Of a stretch of 64,000 bases of DNA, positions 57,997-64,000 are shown one piece after another. Source of the DNA: Agroathelia rolfsii (taxonomy: Eukaryota; Basidiomycota; Agaricomycetes; Amylocorticiales; Amylocorticiaceae); the NCBI GenBank assembly GCA_018343915.1, contig JABRWF010000008.1:1612001-1676000 (forward strand), in the 5' to 3' direction. The translations under genes were made by a program, and so were the position numbers. A model generated the notes under the pieces. It was not told where the DNA came from, searched no databases, and saw only the letters and a list, made by a program, of their open reading frames with translations. Within the stretch, counting starts at the first letter, position 1; each line of letters begins with the position of its first letter.

Positions 57997-59780
57997 CTAT
58001 TGAGAGGGCAAAGATGCGCCGGAGCCTTTGGCAACGTCCTCCTCCTTGCCCTTCCCCTCCTCGTTTTCGTCCGCCACCTCACCCTCATCCTCCACAGGCT
58101 GCTCTTCCATCTCCTCCTCGCCGACCTCTCCGGGCACCTCCTCAGCATCTTCATCCCTCGCTATGCCGGAAGGTCCGGCAATCGACCCTACAACCAACTC
58201 CTCCACTGAGGGCGGCTCAATGGCCTCGACGTGCTGCACTGTCATGAGTAGGAAATTTTTGGTGATTTTTCTATGATTTTCTTGTAATATTTGAACAAGT
58301 ATTTAATTAGTTACTGCATTTTCTTTCCTTTTTCTTATTTTTCTTATAAAAATTACCCTTTAGGGCGTGGACTGTGGGCAGTGCAGTGGTCATGTGATTG
58401 GCCCTCACGTGTTCCAAGCCGCACGTCACAGGAGTAATCTTGGGGCTGTGCGCACTTCCATTTCATCATCACGCACAGCCTAGGAACATAGCCTTCCTTC
58501 CCTGAACAATTCCTAACGATTACCGGTATTGGTCCGGTAACGGATCTCCACACGGATGCCCAGTGGAGTTAGGATAAAAGTTCTTCCCTTGCATTTCCAC
58601 TTTCATACTTCTATCTCCCTCTGCACACAGACCATCAATGCTGCGCACGGACCATTCAGTAGTAGTATATATAGTGCATGTAACTTGTCCTGAAGAGCTC
58701 AGCTTCGACCTCTTTGCCTTCAGGCAAGTAAACCCCAGGTTGTATTCCCTTACAAACAGATTACTAATAAAATCTTCGCCTTCAGGGTACATACTCATAG
58801 GCCTAGGCCCTCCGTCCTAGCATTCCCTTCCCTCCCTCTCTCTCTCTCTCTACTTGAAGGTGGTGAAAATCCCCTTATGTGTGACTTAAGAAAATAAGAG
58901 CATCGATTAAGTGTGAGTTAATAAAGTACCCGGTCCCCCTTTCAATAGATATAAGGGCGGGATATCTGTGGGAACCCTCGCATTTAGGTACTTCCATATA
59001 CTTAGTGTTAAGAAGGGCATTCTAAAGACTTAAAAGACGTTTGTGGGAGTTGTCCCGCAATTTCTCTAAAGTCAAGGAGTGTACCCTTGACATGCACGCC
59101 GGCGCCTCCGCTTGTCGCTCGTCCCGCCAGCCTATCCGTGATGGCTTCGAGAACCTTTGTGATCCTCTCCAGGGCATCCAAAAGCCCCACGACGAGGGGA
59201 TCGTTAGCCCTCAACCCGTTCCCGGGCCCGACGAGGTCGATCCCATTGCATTTGAGGTGGCTGGCCTAGCACGGCACGCACTTGGCCCCACCATTTCGCG
59301 GCCACTTGCAGGCCTTCAATCGCCGTTGGCATGTGTCGCATGCCTGTCCAATTGTTGTTAAGGAAAATAATAGTTTTTGTTTTATTTTGAGGAGAACTCA
59401 CCACAGGAGGCAACGGCTCTATCGCCCTTCGCTTTGTTGCGGGGGCCTTGACCTCAATGACTTCGGCGTCACCAGCGCGTTTGCGTGCCTTGCCACCCTC
59501 AGGCATAATGCGGGCAGGTTTCCACTGCTCCGCCTGCTTTGCCGCCTCAGCCTTGCGCTGCTGCTTCGCCTCCTCCCTGCGTTGTCTCTCCTCTTCTTCC
59601 TGCTTTTTCTTCTCCTCCGCCGCACGCTCTGCTGCTTCACACTTTTGTCGCGCTGCGTCCCGTTCTTTGCGCAGACGCGCCATCGTCTCCTCATGCTCGC
59701 GCATCTGGTGCTCGAGCTCCTCCTCTTGATCGATGTCGGAGTTGGGCCTTGCCCTTTCCTTTGTTATTATGAGGAGCCAT
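57997..59780 (-). pseudogene. Zn2Cys6-type coiled-coil protein gene, broken by a solo LTR
   Basis: Minus strand. ATG at 59778-59780 (MAPHNNKGKGKA). After an apparent one-base frameshift near 59750 it reads NSDIDQEEELEHQMREHEETM, then a long Glu/Lys/Ala coiled coil (to about 59500) and a basic segment. A 58-bp GTGAGT...ACAG intron occupies 59344-59401. Joining gives ACDTCQRRLKAC then CVPC and SHLKC, six cysteines spaced C-x2-C-x6-C-x9-C-x2-C-x6-C as in fungal Zn2Cys6 DNA-binding clusters. A TAG at 59266-59268 lies inside the cluster (CAG to TAG). A helical segment (LLDALERITKVLEAI) follows, then the solo B LTR 58240-59092. After it an acidic tail runs to TAG 57997-57999. It could be a captured host gene or a D-encoded accessory protein. 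Confidence 0.7.
58240..59092 (+). repeat. Solo LTR, family B variant, in the Zn2Cys6 pseudogene
   Basis: 853 bp, TGTCATGAGTAGG to CCCTTGACA, flanked by TGCAC (58235-58239 and 59093-59097). AGCTTCGACCT at 58701-58711. Removing it and one TGCAC copy restores the coding frame on the minus strand (GAGVQHVEAIEPPS). It is the same B subtype (GAGTAGGAAATTTTTGG) as Binv. Confidence 0.93.
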
Positions 59781-60033
59781 GGTTATATTGAAGCAAGAGT
59801 TGTTTGCACAGTCACAACGTCACGCGGTCCAATTAGAAGTTTTCTTCTGCAACCCTGTTGCATACGCGTCTCACGCCGCACAGCCCGATTGGCAATCAAA
59901 GTGGCCCCAGACATACGCACACAACACGCCGCATGACCCGACAGCACCATCGTTGAATTTGACATGCAAAGGAAGTTGTTTTACTTTTAATTATTTTTGC
60001 TCACCTTTGTTTTTACACTTTGCACACTTTGTT
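59781..60033. other. Intergenic stretch upstream of the Zn2Cys6 gene
   Basis: About 250 bp between the two minus-strand gene remnants. It could hold the promoter of the Zn2Cys6-type gene; no clear TATA box is seen. Confidence 0.35.
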
Positions 60034-60669
60034 TTATTTCCTGTGCATGTGGTTTATTTTGTTTCTTTTTGTTTTTATTTCTTTTCTTGGCACACATATG
60101 GAACGCTTTTCTTCTTGTAGTATACTTGTATACTTTTCATCATTTGTTTGATGTTCTACACTTTGTTGTTTTTCTTCTCTTGCCACACTTTGTTTTGGCT
60201 GTTTGTTTTCTTCTCCATTTTGGAACAGTTGGCACCATCCGCTGCAGGGTACTTGTACCGCTGCACACTCCTGCCATAACTCCCGAAATGTGTTCTCATC
60301 AGGTTCCGCACGCTCATCGCCGAGGTTCCCGATCGACACTATCTTTTCACTCCTTGGTATCGACAGTACCCCAAGCCTAGCCAGCTCCCGCCCTGGTTTG
60401 CCAAAGCCTACGACGTACACATTACTCGCCTCACTTGGCACCCGTTGGAGCCCCGAGCATGAAGTAAATTATTGCGACTGAAATCTTCGAACAACGCATG
60501 GCACCTGCACGTGCAACACCCCCCGGCCTTTGTAAAGCCACCTGACAATGGACTTTGGATTTTTGTAAATATCAGCGGCAGCATAGTCTACCATCACAAT
60601 GTGATGTTGTTGTGACACCGCGCCAAAGATGTTTGTGATACTCTTGTCTCTGTCGAATACCTTGCCCAT
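60034..60669 (-). pseudogene. Unrecognised protein gene remnant
   Basis: Minus-strand frame from ATG 60669 (MGKVFDRDKSITNIFGAVSQ) with one internal stop at 60469-60471. It continues in the same frame (SNVYVVGFGKPGRELARLG, ERAEPDENTFRELWQECAAV near 60290) and becomes low-complexity after about 60220, where an intron could begin. Codon-like composition and a globular pattern (VMVDYAAADIY, YKGRGVLHVQVPCVVRRF) argue for real past coding. I do not recognise the family. It has the same strand and the same damage type as the Zn2Cys6-type gene beside it. Confidence 0.5.
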
Positions 60670-62032
60670 TATTTATCATGGATGAATGGGACATCCACTG
60701 AGTAGGGGGATACGCTCCCGCTGCCATCCCCGCTCGTCCGTTTATTCTTTTGTCTTCACCTTCTTTTCCCACCTTGCACCTACCCTTCAACGTTTTCCAA
60801 CGTCGTCACCCATCCCTTCGACACTTCTCGTGTCGTCGCCCGTTCCTTCAGCACTCATCAGCATTGTTGCCCAATCCTTCGATACCTTGTCACCGTCGTC
60901 GCCCGTTCTCCCGGTCTTCGGACCGTCCGTCCTTCGTGTCGGACTTTCTTTTGGGTTTGCATGTTTCTCTTTTGTTCCTGTCCCCACTCTCGGGCCTTTT
61001 GGCGAGCCACATACCACTGGGTAGACCAGCCCGCGCAACGCATTTTGCTGGTCACCAAATCAGAGGGAGTGCTTCGTACTGGCCTTATAAGTACTAACAA
61101 ATCAATCGACATTTGCCGCATTCTCCGATGGAATTTTCTGCACGTCGCCCGCCTCCGGCACCTTCCAGTGTCGTCACCCTTCCCTTCAACGCTCGTTAGC
61201 ATTGTCGCCCATCCTTTGATGCTTCATAGCATTGTCACCCGTCTTTCCAGTCTTGTACCATCTGTCCCTTCATGCCGCAGCCTCTGAGAGGTCTTCCTGC
61301 ACGTCGTCCGTCCCAGGAGCAAGCCCGTCATATTATTCTTAGTGCTAGGCACTTCGCCCGTCAAAGGTTACGTTCTAACCTTTTTATTTTGTTTGTTTTT
61401 TCAACATTCCTCTTCCCACTGTGTCCCTACCATGTTGCCCTTGTTTTCATCTTTGTTTTTCCTTCTGTCCTTGTCGGCCTTTTTTCTTGTTGTCTGCATT
61501 TTTGCATTTCTTCGCCATGATTGGCCGTTGCTCCACATCTTGATGTGTTAACGTTTCCCTTCCTTGGTTTAACCCTTACGATCATTTCACACGTGCTCTC
61601 GCCAAGCATCCTGACGCTTTATTTTGTCTTACAAACAATAAGCTTCACCCTTCACCGCCTTTAATCTTTTCAAGTTCCGGCTCTTCACCCTTCATCGCCG
61701 GGAACCCCGATCTTTTTGCAAGTCTTGTTATATTCCTTTTAATTCATTTTCACTTCCTTGTGACTTTTTGCCTTTCTCTACACCTTGTGCATTTCCTAGT
61801 TGAATTTTAACTTTTGCCTTTCCATGCGCCTTTGCGCTGTTTTTTCTTTTTCACTTCAATCTCTTGTGCTATTACTTCTATTCCTTTTTCACTTGAAATC
61901 TGTTACTTTTTACTTTTTACTTTTACTTTTCAACTTTTCTCCTCTGGTTCGTCAAACCGCATGCCTATGGTGTTCCCCTACGTCTAGAGTCTCAACCGGT
62001 CCTTCGAGGGCTCAGGACGTAGTAGGGGGACA
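60670..62032. other. D interior, no supported gene
   Basis: CT-rich sequence with imperfect short repeats around TCGTCGCCCGTTCC (about 60770-60930 and 61150-61250) and TTTTTACTTTTACTTTT runs near 61905-61940. Open frames here are short and of low complexity. The stretch ends AGTAGGGGGACA at 62032, a polypurine-like run just before the Binv insertion and the second D repeat. Confidence 0.45.
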
Positions 62033-63296
62033 TGTCATGAGTAGGAAATTTTTGGCGATTTTTCTTCTTCGTCCGGGGCTAGAGCTTGCCCGTATAGTAA
62101 TTACACAATTCACACAAAATATTTGAATGGCAGGGGAGGGTGGTAAAAGTGCCACTCACGCTTAGCAGTGATAGACTTTGATCCCCACAAGGGACTCCTA
62201 GAACACCAAGCTTTTTAGGCTTGTATTGTGCTTCGGATACAGCTAAGAAATTGGGTAGAACGTATACCCTATTCTTATCTAGACGGGGTTGTTAACAGGC
62301 TTTGGAGGGCGCTGTATAATTGCTTCCCGAAGTAGTTTCACTGCTTACGTGCTCAGAAAGTGTTCGTATGAAAATATGAATGGGGGTGCTCTTCGTGCAA
62401 GATTGCTAATCTTGCCTTCTCGGTCCGTGGAAGTCCGAGGGACACGGGTAGCTTTGACCTAATGTCAAGGGTCTACTCCTTGACTATGTTACGTTGGGCG
62501 TGGTGGGCCTACTTGTGACACAACAAGAAAATAAACCTTCTTAACACTAAATCTAAGTACCTAAGAAAATAGGTTTTCCCACTGATACGCAATTCCTTAT
62601 TTTATTGAGGATGCGCCGGGTACTCTGCCTATCTCTTTACGATGCTCTTATGGGTGTCACACGCTTATGAGGGGATTTACACCGCCTCCTAGTAAAGAAA
62701 AGAGAGAGAGAGATGGGGGGGGCTAGGAACCTGGCTCTAGGCCAAAAGAATAAACCCTGAAGGCGAAGTTATTATTAGTAATTGAACTATGGAATACAAA
62801 CCGCTACTTGCCTGAAGGCGAAGAGGTCAAAGCTGAGCTCTTCAGGACAAGTTACATGCACTATTTATACTACTATGCAAGGGTCCGTGCGCAGCTTTAT
62901 TGGTCTGTGCGCAGAGAGAGATAGAAGCATGAATGGTGGCAATGCAAGGGAAGAACTTTTACCCTAACTCTACCGGGCATCCGTGTGGAGATCTGTTTCC
63001 GGATCGATACCGGTAATCATTAGGAATTGTTCAGGGAAGGAAGGCTGTGTTCCTGGGCTGTGCGTGATGATGAAATGGAAGTGCACACAGCCCCAAGATT
63101 ACTCCTGTGACATGCGGCTTGGAACACGTGAGGGCCAATCACATGACCACTGCACTGCCCACAGTCCACGCCCTAAAGGGTAATTTTTATAAGAAAAATA
63201 AGAGAAAAGAAAGAAAATACGATAACTAATTAAATACTCGTCCAAATATTACAAGAAGATAGCAGAAAAATCGCCAAAAATTTCCTACTCATGACA
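62033..63296 (-). mobile_element. Binv: B-type insertion with two inverted U3 ends
   Basis: Right part: a full family B LTR in minus orientation (62464-63296), the primer site (plus-strand AGCTTTGACCT, 62450-62460) and the leader down to 62064. There, instead of gag, it ends in 62033-62063, the first 31 bp of the same LTR in opposite orientation. So both outer ends are TGTCATGAGTAGG. Flanks are GGACA (62028-62032) and GGATA (63297-63301), a duplication with one transition. The junction lies at AGAAAAATC, nine bases shared by the leader and the inverted LTR end. It encodes nothing. Confidence 0.85.
62464..63296 (-). repeat. Binv LTR
   Basis: 833 bp family B LTR. TATA box (complement TATTTATA) at 62862-62869 and start motif (complement AGGTCAAAGCT) at 62824-62834. 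The variant start motif is matched exactly by the variant primer site at 62450-62460. Confidence 0.9.
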
Positions 63297-63302
63297 GGAT
63301 AC

Positions 63303-64000
63303 TGTCACAACCCGCCAATGCACCCGGCCGCCGAACGTCCCGATTGCACACATCAATACATGCAAACATCTACGACGGAGCCACCGGTGACATCCTCCCT
63401 TCTGCGTCACCGTGTGTCCCATGCATCGGAAGCGTTTCCAATGTGTCCGCCAACGTTTCCCCAGAGCCATGTGCACAGCGCCTTCCCGCGCTTCCTTCCC
63501 ATCATCAATGCACTTCTGTCTATCAGAGTGTTCCACATGTTGACTGGCCTTCTCGACAACATTCCCCGAGTTGCCATGTGCCCGCACCAGCGGATCCTTC
63601 CTATCTGGGAAGATTGCGCTTGGACTCTCCTATGATCATGCTCTGATCAACGATCAGACCGCCGATGGTTCCAAAGGAAGGCAACCCTGCCTTCGTGCAC
63701 AGCGTGGCACAACTACCAGAGCACGCGGCGCGCGCTATTACTTATTGTTCCTATTGTCTTCATCTATTTCTTTATTTATCATTTTCTTGACTACTGTACT
63801 TAGTATATAGTACTGTACTTGATGTAGTAGATACAGTAGTTGGAAAATTAAGTGTGTTTGGCCCTAAACAAGCCCTACACCCACTGCATAGCCAGCGGTC
63901 AACCTGTGGACTCGAGCGTCCTCGAGTATCTTGTCTAGTATCTTGTCTCCTGCTTGATCTCTCTGTCTATGCACAATCTTGCCGGACCACCTGCTCAACT
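63303..64000 (+). repeat. D right terminal repeat, runs off the window
   Basis: Copy of 51555-51804 plus 56963-57410, without the copia element. It provides the empty-site proof for the copia insertion at GGCCTTCTCG (about 63547). It diverges from the left copy mainly by C/T changes and, after about 63850, by small indels. Confidence 0.8.

Larger units (their letters stand above)
51555..64000. mobile_element. D: large LTR-like element without visible gag-pol
   Basis: Begins TGTCACAACCCGCC inside the C3 3' LTR (flank TCTCT). The same sequence recurs from 63303 to the window end in the same orientation, so the two copies act like the two LTRs of one element. The base run just before the second copy, once Binv is removed, is GTAGTAGGGGGACAC, like a polypurine tract. 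The interior (about 57.6-63.3 kb less insertions, roughly 3.5 kb) has no gag or pol but holds minus-strand gene remnants. This is a candidate large retrotransposon derivative. The 5' LTR end is not defined, since the second copy leaves the window. Confidence 0.6.

Noticed and set aside
59418..59791. Plus-strand frames rich in Leu/Ser/Arg over the coiled coil
   Set aside because: They are reverse frames of a Glu/Lys/Ala-rich coding strand; the intron and zinc cluster appear only on minus.
60740..61280. Possible minisatellite or CRISPR-like array
   Set aside because: The repeats (around TCGTCGCCC) are short, imperfect and unevenly spaced; no array structure.
62033..62063. An independent truncated plus-strand LTR
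   Set aside because: It shares a 5-bp duplication with the far end of the minus LTR and joins the leader at a 9-nt microhomology, so one insertion explains both.
1..64000. tRNA or rRNA genes
   Set aside because: No cloverleaf with A and B boxes or rRNA-like stretch was recognised by eye; a tRNA scan would settle it.

Overview
The window is a stack of LTR retrotransposons nested inside one another; I see no intact host gene. It looks like a basidiomycete (probably Agaricomycete) genome. The elements are chromodomain-bearing Ty3/gypsy elements (chromoviruses), one Ty1/copia element carries a UBN2-type gag, and a broken Zn2Cys6-type gene has a 58-bp GT-AG intron. The species assignment is inference.

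Names used here. Family A: old gypsy element at the left edge, minus strand. Family B: gypsy, LTR about 850 bp, starts TGTCATGAG (copies B1, B2, B3 plus solo LTRs). Family C: gypsy, LTR about 1000 bp, starts TGTTATGAG (C1, C2, C3 plus solo LTRs). D: large element with TGTCACAACC ends and no visible gag-pol. E and F: families seen only as solo LTRs. Binv: an aberrant B-type insertion.

Layout. A (minus, 1-3937) carries a solo C LTR (2215-3227). C3 (+) appears to have inserted into A at 3938. C1 (+) sits in the 5' LTR of C3, and the duplicated left LTR halves have since collapsed into one chimeric LTR (3938-4939). C1 runs to 43841 and is interrupted by B1 (6363-23215), an E solo LTR (25886-26743) and C2 (26805-41487). 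B1 contains the near-complete B2 (10331-18980), which contains an F solo LTR (14094-14720) and a B solo LTR (18048-18885). A C solo LTR (22016-23016) splits the B1 5' LTR. C2 contains B3 (27536-34736) in its 3' LTR. C3 then runs 43842-51554 with a solo C LTR in its leader (44821-45825). Its 3' LTR is broken by D (51555 to beyond 64000), which holds the copia element (51805-56957), a solo B LTR (58240-59092) and Binv (62033-63296). Five-base target-site duplications support nearly every step, so the order of insertion can be read directly. The deepest path is A, C3, C1, B1, B2, solo LTR.

Shared biology. Families A, B and C place the heptamer GGGTTTT directly before the gag stop, with pol in the -1 frame, which is a textbook programmed frameshift arrangement. 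B and C have a primer-binding site, AGGTCGAAGCT, two bases after the 5' LTR. It is the exact 11-nt complement of AGCTTCGACCT, which lies 34-35 bp downstream of the LTR TATA box, where the transcript should begin. This is the layout of the self-primed Tf1/sushi elements. In C2 and Binv both partners carry a matching change. The putative start lies in the loop of a conserved hairpin.

Nearly all coding regions are dead. The in-frame stops I compared with paralogous copies are almost all explained by C-to-T or G-to-A changes (CGA to TGA, CAR to TAR, TGG to TAG/TGA), and the same kind of change has hit catalytic residues. That resembles repeat-directed hypermutation or deamination of methylated cytosine.
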